Source: Gammaproteobacteria bacterium
GTDB lineage: Bacteria > Pseudomonadota > Gammaproteobacteria > SZUA-152
Assembly: GCA_029882975.1 (NCBI GenBank)
Contig: JAOUJW010000013.1
Coordinates: forward strand, 56,875-120,874
Direction: 5' to 3'
DNA: 64,000 nucleotides
This document shows, in pieces, positions 1 to 7,258 of this stretch (positions within the stretch are counted from its first letter, which is position 1; each line of letters begins with the position of its first letter). A model generated the notes under the pieces. That model made no database searches and had not been told where the DNA came from. It saw only the letters and a list, made by a program, of their open reading frames with translations. The position numbers and the translations under genes were made by a program.

Positions 1-958
1 TTTGTTTTAATAAATCTCCCAAGCTATCCTCTTTGCGTATTTTGGACGGTAATTGCACATACACATCCACCAAATTACCGTTTTGGCATTTTAATTCTAA
101 TCGCTGGTGTGCACCGGCACCATGAGCACAATCAACTTTTTCTTTGAACTCGGTTTCGCTTACCGTTTTACCGATACGACTGGCGATAAAATAAGCGATG
201 CCGCTGCTATTGAATTCCTGCGTCAATTCCACCGCCACGTCGAAATACTCACCCATAGACCAGCCCACCTGACAGGTACCGTGTTTGTACCACTCATGGC
301 GTTGCAAACAAGACCCGGCTGCCGCACTGGGCATCACTTGTTCCAGCTCCTTACGAGTTTCTGTAAACAATGACAGGACAGGATAGTCGCAAAAATCACC
401 CGGTTTACCGCGTACCTCACCGCAAAAACCGTACTTGGTACCGCACGACTTTTTGTTTGGCCACAACCCGTGCAATGTGAAATTTACAGCTTGGTAGGAT
501 TTCTTATCGTCTATTCGACATTCCGGTTTACTTCGATGGCTTTCGCAAAACGCCGGTTGCCAGCTTAAGGCGAGAACATAACTGTCCTCCAGGCCCGGTG
601 TATGGCAAGTCTCTGGAGTTTCCCCACCATTATTACCGCCATTTGCACCACCGCCACCAATCTGCACACTCGCTGTTCCGCAATGTTTGGCCACCCAACG
701 TTGCGGCGGACTGGCTCCGTCGTACTGAATCCGATACCAAGACGGATTGTTGGACCGATTCACTTCAACAACCGCATAGGATTTATTCAGCTGTAACTTT
801 TTATGATCAGGGTTGGTACGTTTGTTCTTTGACACATAAGCGTCACACGCTTGTGTCGCTTTTAAAGATCCAGATGCAGGCGCGCCGGCCGAGACAAAAG
901 AAATAGAAATAAGATTAAGACATAAAACGAGGACAACGAATCTGTAATGCCGAATCAT
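1..958 (-). CDS. Ribonuclease T2 family protein with SH3-like N-terminus (3' end cut off by window)
   Basis: Secreted or periplasmic endoribonuclease, expected to cleave single-stranded RNA through a 2',3'-cyclic phosphate. The frame opens at ATG 956-958 and stays open to the window edge (319 codons), so the C-terminus is missing. Residues 1-24 look like a signal peptide. Residues about 37-93 resemble a bacterial SH3 fold (Y-V-S-K, WYRI, RWVA). A Gly/Asn-rich linker follows at 101-112. Both RNase T2 catalytic motifs are present: FTLHGLWP at 160-167 (His163) and HEWYKHGTC at 221-229 (His221, Glu222, His226), and the domain is rich in cysteines as in the family. The family assignment is firm. 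The SH3-like label rests on pattern alone. A terminator at about 1050 separates it from the carbonic anhydrase gene. Confidence 0.88.
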   Translation of the reverse strand, partial: MIRHYRFVVLVLCLNLISISFVSAGAPASGSLKATQACDAYVSKNKRTNPDHKKLQLNKSYAVVEVNRSNNPSWYRIQYDGASPPQRWVAKHCGTASVQIGGGGANGGNNGGETPETCHTPGLEDSYVLALSWQPAFCESHRSKPECRIDDKKSYQAVNFTLHGLWPNKKSCGTKYGFCGEVRGKPGDFCDYPVLSLFTETRKELEQVMPSAAAGSCLQRHEWYKHGTCQVGWSMGEYFDVAVELTQEFNSSGIAYFIASRIGKTVSETEFKEKVDCAHGAGAHQRLELKCQNGNLVDVYVQLPSKIRKEDSLGDLLKQ

Positions 959-1044
959 GATCACTGAATCCCTGCAGTTGTGAGTTTTGAAGTGTAACCG
1001 AAAATACCTTACCACGACATTGCAACTTCAATACACTCTAGACA

Positions 1045-1074
1045 CAAAAAACCCGCTGCTTTAAAACAGCGGGT
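1045..1074 (-). terminator. Rho-independent terminator of the carbonic anhydrase gene
   Basis: Arms ACCCGCTG (1051-1058) and CAGCGGGT (1067-1074) form a stem. Read on the minus strand it is followed by a run of six T. It lies about 140 bp beyond the carbonic anhydrase stop codon. Confidence 0.75.
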
Positions 1075-1211
1075 GTGTTACAACAACTGCAGTAACTCAA
1101 GTTAGGGTATTACCATTTATCTACTGCTTTTATATATCGACAATGGGAATCGACTTAAAACTGATTCTACTTTGCCCGACATCAAACGGCTCCGGATTAA
1201 AACGGTTTAGC

Positions 1212-1952
1212 TCAGTTCTTGGACAATACAAAACGCCCATTGGCAGCCTGTACCGGTCGGGCATTCTCGCCCACAATGGACAAAAACTGCTTGATCTGCT
1301 GCTTGGACACCTGCACGGGGTTTTTCATCACAAACCAGTTAACCCCTTCACTACACGGTGGCGTGGTTAAGGAACCTTTGAAATGATAGAAAGATTTGTT
1401 AGCCGGTAATAAGTGCTTAGGGTTTAGGCTGGCTTTCAGCATTTTCCTATCTTGGTGCTGTGGCATATCACCCCAGAATTTGTCCAATTGTTTGTTGTTG
1501 CTACCGGCTTTTAAAAACACACCCACCACGGCCAGCTCACCCGCCTTATTCTTGTGAACTAAATGCATCTCCATGTCATAGGGTTTGTTCCCCACCGTAT
1601 TTTCACTGGGGCTGTGAAAATGAAACTGCAGCAAATCGTATTGCTCCGTACCCACTTTAATGGAGCTGGCAGCGTTGTTGTTCACCTGAATAGTATGACC
1701 ATTGTTAAGCACCTCAACCAGGGATGGCTGGTAATTAAACTTAATACTGGACAACTTAGCCGACAAGGCATGATTGATATCAATAGGAGACTGACGTTTA
1801 CCGGAACTGCACTCAGCATACTCCGCTTTCATCGAACCCCAATTATCCGGGCCACCGGAACCACCATAGCCCCAATGATCATGACCGGAACCGGCCAAAG
1901 CAACGCTGGAAAAACAAACAGGGGCAATTAAAAAAAGTTTCATCAATTTCAT
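1212..1952 (-). CDS. cah: Periplasmic alpha-carbonic anhydrase
   Basis: Zinc enzyme interconverting CO2 and bicarbonate, 246 aa, exported by a signal peptide (residues 1-20, ending VALA). The alpha-class core is complete: QSPIDI at 54-59, the zinc histidines in QFHFHSPSE (His111, His113) and EMHLVH (His130), and the GSLTTPPCSEGVNWFVM segment near residue 190-206. Two cysteines (48 and the PPCSE one) fit the usual disulfide. Length and motifs match bacterial alpha-carbonic anhydrases of about 220-250 aa. It forms a single-gene unit with its own terminator at 1045-1074. A periplasmic enzyme of this kind usually helps inorganic carbon supply or pH balance; which applies here is not shown by the sequence. 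Confidence 0.95.
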   Translation of the reverse strand: MKLMKLFLIAPVCFSSVALAGSGHDHWGYGGSGGPDNWGSMKAEYAECSSGKRQSPIDINHALSAKLSSIKFNYQPSLVEVLNNGHTIQVNNNAASSIKVGTEQYDLLQFHFHSPSENTVGNKPYDMEMHLVHKNKAGELAVVGVFLKAGSNNKQLDKFWGDMPQHQDRKMLKASLNPKHLLPANKSFYHFKGSLTTPPCSEGVNWFVMKNPVQVSKQQIKQFLSIVGENARPVQAANGRFVLSKN

Positions 1953-2164
1953 TTTTTTCGTCCTTAAATAAAATTAGCTTATCCATCGATGTCTGCCCAT
2001 ATCTTTTTGCTCATACTTTTTGCCTGCAATATAAGCCACTCGCTTGAAAGCCACTCGCTTGAAAACCACTCACCAAACATAGATCGATAAAATACAGATA
2101 TATAGCCATTAGGTCAACTAATGAGAGTTAGTCTAAAATTTAGACAAACAACAGCCCCTGGACT

Positions 2165-2238
2165 CAAAACAAAGTTTTGAATTGCTTTTGCCATGGATGG
2201 CATTATGCCTCTAAGGCCACGGATGACCGAGCGAGGCC
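2165..2238. repeat. Short hairpin-rich intergenic sequence
   Basis: Three consecutive small inverted repeats: CAAAAC/GTTTTG (2165-2179), TGCCATGGATGGCA (2189-2202) and GGCC...GGCC (2215-2238). The GCCATGGATGGC hairpin resembles the GCGCCAGGGATGGC motif of the two larger structured repeats at 2524-2687 and 31739-31833, so it may be a degenerate member of that family. The rest of the gap 1953-2298 shows nothing else I can support. Confidence 0.4.
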
Positions 2239-2298
2239 CCCATACTGGATACAACTGCTTAATTATTAGTCAGTTATGATTACAACGGAAGAACCACA

Positions 2299-2460
2299 GT
2301 GAAAACTACAAATACGGACGAGCTCAAATCCCTTGAAGCAGGCAAGAAAAACCAACCCTGGTCCCACTCAATCCGCATCCGGAATTTTTATGCTTTGGCC
2401 TTGAAAAATCAACCAGTTTTTGTCAAAATGCCCAACCTTTTCGCGCTGCACCCAAGTTAG
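2299..2460 (+). CDS. Possible small protein of 53 aa, unknown
   Basis: GTG-started frame with GGAAG about 8 nt upstream, ending TAG at 2458-2460, immediately before the tRNA-Arg duplication. It begins MKTTNTDELKSLEAGKKNQP and has a basic, aromatic middle (SIRIRNFYALAL). I recognise no family. It could be the N-terminal remnant of a gene broken by the repeat insertion that follows, or a chance frame. No neighbour shares its direction except the tRNA. Confidence 0.25.
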   Translation: MKTTNTDELKSLEAGKKNQPWSHSIRIRNFYALALKNQPVFVKMPNLFALHPS

Positions 2461-2466
2461 CGGGTA

Positions 2467-2746
2467 GCAGACACAGTTTTACGATCAATGCGCCCGTAGC
2501 TCAGTTGGGCGAGGCGGATACAGAAAAAGATCCAGTGAATCTTTTTCCCGCCGAGCGCCGCGTCAGGGACGAAGTGGCTGGGTGAGCCGAGTGTTTTGTG
2601 CGAAGCATGCTTCGCACGAGGCGAACGGGAGGGCAGGACGCCCGACCTGGTGTAACTTTAATGACCGAAAGTTGCGCCAGGGATGGCTAATCCATTTAGG
2701 AAAGGCAGACACAGTTTTACGATCAATGCGCCCGTAGCTCAGTTGG
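2467..2746 (+). repeat. tRNA-Arg promoter/5'-end duplication flanking a structured repeat (copy A)
   Basis: A 42-bp exact direct repeat (2467-2508 and 2705-2746) holds 23 bp of tRNA leader and the first 19 bases of the tRNA-Arg gene. Between the copies lies a 196-bp insert. Its core, 2524-2687, begins with the hairpin AAAAAGAT...ATCTTTTT, contains the perfect palindrome GTGCGAAGCATGCTTCGCAC (about 2617-2637), and ends with GAAAGTTGCGCCAGGGATGGC. The two ends of this core recur at 31739-31833 beside tRNA-Ser. The long direct repeats look like a target duplication or the result of an unequal insertion. Confidence 0.75.
2490..2508 (+). pseudogene. tRNA-Arg 5' fragment
   Basis: The first 19 bases of the downstream tRNA-Arg (acceptor strand and most of the D-arm 5' side) are repeated here and then diverge. 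There is no anticodon arm or 3' acceptor, so it cannot form a tRNA. Confidence 0.8.
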
Positions 2747-2804
2747 ATAGAGTACCTGGCTACGAACTAGGGGGTCGGGAGTTCGAATCTCTCCGGGCGC
2801 GCCA
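2728..2804 (+). tRNA. tRNA-Arg(ACG)
   Basis: 77-nt cloverleaf. The acceptor pair is GCGCCCG/CGGGCGC with discriminator G and an encoded CCA. The D-arm is intact, the anticodon loop is CTACGAA (anticodon ACG, needing A34-to-inosine editing as in other bacterial tRNA-Arg), and the T-arm contains GTTCGAATC. It is followed at once by a strong terminator. Its leader and 5' end are duplicated upstream at 2467-2508. Confidence 0.97.
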
Positions 2805-2810
2805 TAAATA

Positions 2811-2846
2811 AAAAAAGGAGATCCGCTGTTGGGATCTCCTTTTTTT
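2811..2846 (+). terminator. Bidirectional terminator after tRNA-Arg
   Basis: Stem GGAGATCC (2817-2824) / GGATCTCC (2832-2839) with seven T on the right and a run of A on the left, so it can stop the tRNA transcript (+) and the converging gene 2879-3295 (-). Confidence 0.88.
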
Positions 2847-2878
2847 ATTTAAGGCGTACTCAAAGCCCCCAAAACAAT

Positions 2879-3295
2879 CTATCTCGCGCTTGCAACATCA
2901 CTAAAATCCAGAGCTGCAACAATTTTATTGAGAAGCTCCTGCTCGCCTCCCCCTTGTTGAGCCAGCAGTGCATTTTCGGCACTGGCATCACGCTGGGAAA
3001 GCGCTATACGCTCAATATAGTTCCGGTTGCACTCCGCTACCTTGGCTTTTAGTTGGTTCAATAAAGCAGCTATTTCGCTCGGCGTCCTTACCCAGGCTTC
3101 AATAAAAAGACCTTCTTTTTGGTTGATTCTGGGCGCGTTGGCTTGTTTTGATAACAGGGCATTCAGGTCTTTACACCAATCCACCGGCCCCTGGTGTGAC
3201 AATTTAAAGAAAATATCTATATACGGTTCTTTTCTGATAACCGGTGGCCGTTTTTCATCAATGCCCGTAATTCTGAGATCGCTGATACCTTTCAT
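2879..3295 (-). CDS. Hypothetical protein (138 aa)
   Basis: I do not recognise the family. It is a soluble, signal-less protein starting MKGISDLRITGIDEKRPP, preceded by a good AAAGGAG site. The first part contains a beta-rich stretch (PYIDIFFKLS, GLFIEAWVRT). Residues about 70-138 are mainly helical (PSEIAALLNQLKAKVAECNRNYIERIAL). The N-terminal motif resembles short uncharacterised proteins with pairs of charged and aromatic strands, but no function can be drawn from it. It stands alone and converges on tRNA-Arg with the shared terminator. Confidence 0.75.
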   Translation of the reverse strand: MKGISDLRITGIDEKRPPVIRKEPYIDIFFKLSHQGPVDWCKDLNALLSKQANAPRINQKEGLFIEAWVRTPSEIAALLNQLKAKVAECNRNYIERIALSQRDASAENALLAQQGGGEQELLNKIVAALDFSDVASAR

Positions 3296-3801
3296 GTTTT
3301 ACTCCTTTGCGAATTTGGACAACACAGATGTAAATCAATCGGTATCGGCATGTAATGCGCAGTTAGTTAGAATAGCTTAGTCGGATGAATATATCAGACT
3401 AAAGGCTGTGAGTAGACAAATACCTGTTAGGTTAGCGGCCAACATCTGACAAATCTGTATCTTCTATATTAGTGGTTCAACAAATACTGATTGTATAGAT
3501 AAAATGCAAATCCGGATTGGCAGCCCGGCGTCAGCCCAGTGTGTCGCGAATCCAAAATTAGAAACAGAGATTACACGTTTCACCCTGCAGGTATACTGAT
3601 ATTTGTTATTATATTCAGTCAGTTACTTATACCCATCGCCACTAAGTCACTACACACTCGCCAACGTGGTGTCATCATTGTATTATTGTATTAATCGACG
3701 ACGTGCCGATGGAGTTTTTTTACCCAGGGAACAAAAGTATGCGCTAAACATGGCAGGGGACCTTCAGCGCAGGGAAAGTCACTTATCGTACCGGGGGAAG
3801 T
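3296..3801. other. Intergenic region, 506 bp
   Basis: Separates the divergently read 2879-3295 and 3802-5229 genes, so it must hold both promoters. An open frame at 3603-3869 overlaps the next gene in another frame, has a weak start and low-complexity protein, and I do not accept it. I see no repeat or RNA gene. Confidence 0.5.
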
Positions 3802-5229
3802 ATGAAGCGAATAATAATAGCAATAGCAGTCATTTTCACGTCACAGGCTGCGTGGTCCGCTCCTTATAAAAGTATGTTCGGGTTCGAATATGATTTACCC
3901 TCCGGCTGGTCGGTATTGAAATCCGATGCGGCTAAGAACGAACTGTTACGGGACTTGGGCTCGAATGATTTATATCAAGGCAAGGGTTTTGGCGATCTGC
4001 TGGAAAAGATTCAGGCAGGAGAAGTTGAGTATTTACTCAGCGACAAAATAAACCGTTCGAATTTTAAAAATAATATGCGCATCCAACTGGTGAAAAGTTC
4101 TAATCAAACCAATCTCACCGACGAGAGCTATTCCTGTGCTGAAAAATCAAAAGAACTTAAAGACCTTTACTTCCGCCAAATTCGGATGAAAGGATGCCAC
4201 GTTAAAAAAAGTAATGGCGTTGCTTATCTGGAATATTCTTTTTCCCGACCCCACTTAAAAATTGAAGCCGTACAGAGTGAAATACCCATCGGTCCCGGAA
4301 TGAAATTAGTACTTATGGGAACCAGCGACACAAAAGTGGTGAAAAGTCTGGTGCGACATCACAGCTACATGTTGGATGTGGTCATCGAACACTACAAAGA
4401 TGCTAAAAACGTCCCCGTTAATGCCAACAAAGCCATCACGGAATCGAAGCCCGTGGAAACCGTATCGACTCCGGTTATCAGTGAAGCCAAACTTGACGAT
4501 AGTTTTTCATCCTCAGGTTTCGACAGTACTGAACCAAAAGAAGATTTGTCAGCTACGAAAAATTCGACCGGTTTTGACAATACCAAAGCACTATTTAGAG
4601 CACGTTCCATGTTCAATAAATCCGATGAAAAGGACAGCTATAGGGAAAATGACAAGGATGACTATAGGGAAACAATAAAGGAAGAGGAAAAAGTACAAAA
4701 AAGCTTTGATGATCAAAATCGTTTACAAGCTATTGACCTCTCTCAATCGGCTGAAGAAATGGAAAAAATGGCAGAAGCCTATTTCACCGGCAAAGGCGTG
4801 ACGAAAGACATTGACAGATCTATTTCTTTATTTGATAAAGCCGCTAACTTAGGGCTGGCGTCTGCGCAAAACCGGTATGCCTCTATCCTTTACCAGGGAC
4901 TGGGCATTAAAAAGAATCCAAATGAAGCAAAAAAATGGTTTTTGGAAGCAGCCAAACAAGGTCACAAACAAGCGGGTAACAACATTGTCGCCATTTACAA
5001 TGCAGAAGCACGTTCCGGAAACGAAAGCTCACGACATGCTTTGGCGTTAATGTATATTAACGGCGACGGTGTGGAAAAAGACCCGTATAGAGGTGTATCA
5101 CTGCTGGAGAAAGCAGCCAAACACGGACATGACCCCTCCCGAGCGGAGTTGGAGAAGATCTATTCGGAAGGCTTACATGGAATAACTAAAAATCCGGATA
5201 TGGCGCTTAAGTGGTCGGCCAGTAAATAA
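3802..5229 (+). CDS. Exported protein with C-terminal Sel1-like repeats
   Basis: 475-aa protein with a signal peptide (MKRIIIAIAVIFTSQAAWSA), so periplasmic or surface-attached. Residues 20-200 form a domain I do not recognise, with two cysteines (in SYSCAEKSKEL and KGCHVKK). Residues about 205-310 are a Ser/Glu/Lys/Asp-rich low-complexity linker with near-repeats of DSYRENDKDDYRE. Residues about 318-475 hold Sel1-type repeats (A-E-AYFTGKGVTKD, A-ASILYQGLGIKKN, A-ALMYINGDGVEKD), which are helical protein-binding modules. The start is fixed by GGGGGAAG five bases upstream. It is likely a periplasmic scaffold; partners are unknown and neighbours give no hint. No terminator is evident before the converging cytochrome gene. 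Confidence 0.85.
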   Translation: MKRIIIAIAVIFTSQAAWSAPYKSMFGFEYDLPSGWSVLKSDAAKNELLRDLGSNDLYQGKGFGDLLEKIQAGEVEYLLSDKINRSNFKNNMRIQLVKSSNQTNLTDESYSCAEKSKELKDLYFRQIRMKGCHVKKSNGVAYLEYSFSRPHLKIEAVQSEIPIGPGMKLVLMGTSDTKVVKSLVRHHSYMLDVVIEHYKDAKNVPVNANKAITESKPVETVSTPVISEAKLDDSFSSSGFDSTEPKEDLSATKNSTGFDNTKALFRARSMFNKSDEKDSYRENDKDDYRETIKEEEKVQKSFDDQNRLQAIDLSQSAEEMEKMAEAYFTGKGVTKDIDRSISLFDKAANLGLASAQNRYASILYQGLGIKKNPNEAKKWFLEAAKQGHKQAGNNIVAIYNAEARSGNESSRHALALMYINGDGVEKDPYRGVSLLEKAAKHGHDPSRAELEKIYSEGLHGITKNPDMALKWSASK

Positions 5230-5430
5230 GTGTTTCGAGTACGGTGCGCCGATAGCAACACAGCAACCTCGCCTTTGGCAGGTGGTAATACGAAACAACC
5301 CAACAGCCCCCATCTTTCGCGCATAGGCACAACAGCCTGCCGACCCTGCAATTATGCACGAATTCAACAATGATGATTCGATTGTGGGGTATGGGGGTTT
5401 CCCCAGAAGCTGACCTCAGCAACAGGGACA

Positions 5431-5898
5431 TTACAATTCTGACTGGCGTTTGCGAATTTCTTCCGGCCAATGGCTTTTAATATAGTTCAATACGGTTCGA
5501 ATCTCTTCATCTGTTAATATATTCTCGTACGCCGGCATATCGCTTTGATAAGCTTGCGGGGCGTTGGGTGGTACCATACCGAATTTCACCAAATCAAACA
5601 GCAACTGATCCGAGTGGTGCCAGGTATGCCCGGTCTCATCGTGGGGCGGTGCCGGCAGCCTTCCATTTTTATTTCGTGTTTTCCAGTTTGGCTGGCCTTC
5701 GAGCTTGTCACCATGACAGAAAGCACAGTGCGTCAAATACAGCAATTCGCCGTGCTTGGCGTATCTGTATTTATCCAAAAAGAAATAGACGCCCCCCAAA
5801 ACGACCAATAGGAAAAAAATCAGTCCGGTGAGTTTTGTGGATGTGATTTTTGACTTCGAAATACGCACACGATTAACCAAGTTCAGATCTAATCCCAC
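5431..5898 (-). CDS. Membrane-anchored monohaem cytochrome c
   Basis: 155-aa c-type cytochrome. One N-terminal membrane segment (about residues 23-43, GLIFFLLVVLGGVYFF) anchors a periplasmic domain. The haem motif CAFCH lies at about residues 57-61 and a likely axial Met in SDMPAYENILTDEEI, the usual end of a class I cytochrome c. The start is GTG (5896-5898), overlapping the previous gene's stop by ten bases, which suggests translational coupling. It probably accepts or passes electrons with membrane partners; the partner is not in sight. It is the last gene of a minus-strand run that begins near 14.35 kb, but whether it belongs to that transcript is uncertain. Confidence 0.88.
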   Translation of the reverse strand: MGLDLNLVNRVRISKSKITSTKLTGLIFFLLVVLGGVYFFLDKYRYAKHGELLYLTHCAFCHGDKLEGQPNWKTRNKNGRLPAPPHDETGHTWHHSDQLLFDLVKFGMVPPNAPQAYQSDMPAYENILTDEEIRTVLNYIKSHWPEEIRKRQSEL

Positions 5899-6656
5899 AC
5901 AAACTTTCTAAATAACTCTTTGATGGTTTCCCGGCTTATGGACCCTACATCGGGAGGATTAGCCTGCACCACGGCGTTGGCCCATGTTGTCGAATTTACC
6001 TGACTCCACTCGAGATCATTTTCCCCGGCATAGGTATACAAAAATAATACCTTACCTTTGATATAAACGAAAACAGCTGTTACGGTTGTAACAAACGTTT
6101 CAGGATTTCCCTTTTCGTCTGTCATTTCATACTTTACGTACGCGGTATAAGCGAGTAATTGATCCGTTTCCATAAACACAGGTTGGGGTACTACTTGGGA
6201 CACGGTCAAAGCCAAATCCATGTCATATTGCTTGCTAACATCGTTGCTGATCTTATCCATCATTTGATCAATTTTGGCTTTGGCGTTTTCCATAATTTTT
6301 TCATTTTGTTGCTTAACCCCTTCTTTGAACCGGGAAAATTCTTTTTTGGTAAAGAACGATTTTACCAAAGCTTTCTGAGTTTGTACGGCAAACCTTTTAT
6401 CGAGATCGGGGATTTGATTTTTCAGTGCCACGGACGCAGCATCTTTGGAAATAAAGACTTGGTATTCCACATTCATAGGAGCTACAAAATTCTTTTGGAA
6501 CTCCACTAACGCTGACATTTCCGGCGTTACTGCCACAAATTCCGGAGGATTGGGAATTTGGATCGCGGTTTCTCCGATAGAGATTTCCACCGCTGTAACC
6601 ACAGTAGCCAACAACAAACTGCCGATCGCCAAACACCATGATAAGAGCTTATTCAC
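5889..6656 (-). CDS. Exported hypothetical protein (255 aa)
   Basis: I do not recognise this family. It has a signal peptide ending near TVVTAVE, then a mostly alpha/beta domain with a long charged helix (KKEFSRFKEGVKQQNEKIMENAKAKIDQMMDKISNDV, about residues 102-140) and strands such as FVTTVTAVFVYIKGKVLFLYTYA. No cysteines occur in the mature part. It overlaps the following cytochrome gene by ten bases, so the two products probably act together in the periplasm. It begins 43 bp after the MarR gene and may share that transcript. Confidence 0.82.
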   Translation of the reverse strand: MNKLLSWCLAIGSLLLATVVTAVEISIGETAIQIPNPPEFVAVTPEMSALVEFQKNFVAPMNVEYQVFISKDAASVALKNQIPDLDKRFAVQTQKALVKSFFTKKEFSRFKEGVKQQNEKIMENAKAKIDQMMDKISNDVSKQYDMDLALTVSQVVPQPVFMETDQLLAYTAYVKYEMTDEKGNPETFVTTVTAVFVYIKGKVLFLYTYAGENDLEWSQVNSTTWANAVVQANPPDVGSISRETIKELFRKFVWD

Positions 6657-6699
6657 CCGGGAAACCTCTGCTTAAGTCTGTCGATGGTATCTATGGGAA

Positions 6700-7224
6700 C
6701 TAAATAGGCTTTAACCCAGCGCCCTCTTCCTCCACACTCATTTGGTTAATTAGCGCATCCAGTCCCAGTTGTAAATGCTTCAACTCACCGTCGGTCATTC
6801 GCTTTAACGCATCCAGAACGGCTCCCTGCGCCGGTCTTGGGGCTTGAGACAACAACTCGGATCCTTTAGGGGTTAGAAAAAGTTGTACGACGCGCTGGTC
6901 CGGTCCACTTCGATCTCTCCTGATCAACTTTCTATGTTCCAGTTTGTCCAACATGTTACTGGCAGTAGATTGGTGAATGGAAAGGGCTTTGGATAAATCC
7001 GATACTTTTTGACCGGGGGCCGCAAATAACTCCCACATGGCCCACAATTGCACACCGGTAACACCGCATTGCTTCTCTATCCAACGGGAATGGGCTTGGG
7101 TGGTTCGAACGACCACACGGAAGTCCTTCATAATACACTGGGCCACATCATCTCGCGCAGCAGCGGCTTTTTGTTTTTTCACCAGGCCGGAGCTTGAGGA
7201 TTTTATTTCTACTTTTTTAGGCAT
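6700..7224 (-). CDS. MarR-family transcriptional regulator
   Basis: 174-aa winged-helix regulator. A Lys/Ser-rich N-terminal tail (residues 1-25) precedes a MarR fold: TGVQLWAMWELFAAPG, the helix-turn-helix KVSDLSKALSIHQSTASNMLDKLEHRKLI, and the wing RDRSGPDQRVVQLFLTPKG. I chose ATG 7222-7224 because GGAAGGTGAGG lies just upstream; an earlier in-frame ATG would overlap the amidotransferase gene. It sits 34 bp after that gene at the end of the amidotransferase/carbamoyltransferase operon and is the natural candidate regulator of it. MarR proteins usually repress and are released by small ligands; the ligand here is unknown. Confidence 0.9.
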   Translation of the reverse strand: MPKKVEIKSSSSGLVKKQKAAAARDDVAQCIMKDFRVVVRTTQAHSRWIEKQCGVTGVQLWAMWELFAAPGQKVSDLSKALSIHQSTASNMLDKLEHRKLIRRDRSGPDQRVVQLFLTPKGSELLSQAPRPAQGAVLDALKRMTDGELKHLQLGLDALINQMSVEEEGAGLKPI

Positions 7225-7258
7225 CGCCCTCACCTTCCACTTACCCACATTACAAAAC

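Noticed and set aside
2490..2508. A second tRNA-Arg gene
   Set aside because: Only the first 19 bases are present; no anticodon arm or 3' half.
3603..3869. 88-aa plus-strand frame before the Sel1 gene
   Set aside because: Overlaps the real gene in another frame, has no ribosome site and no recognisable protein character.
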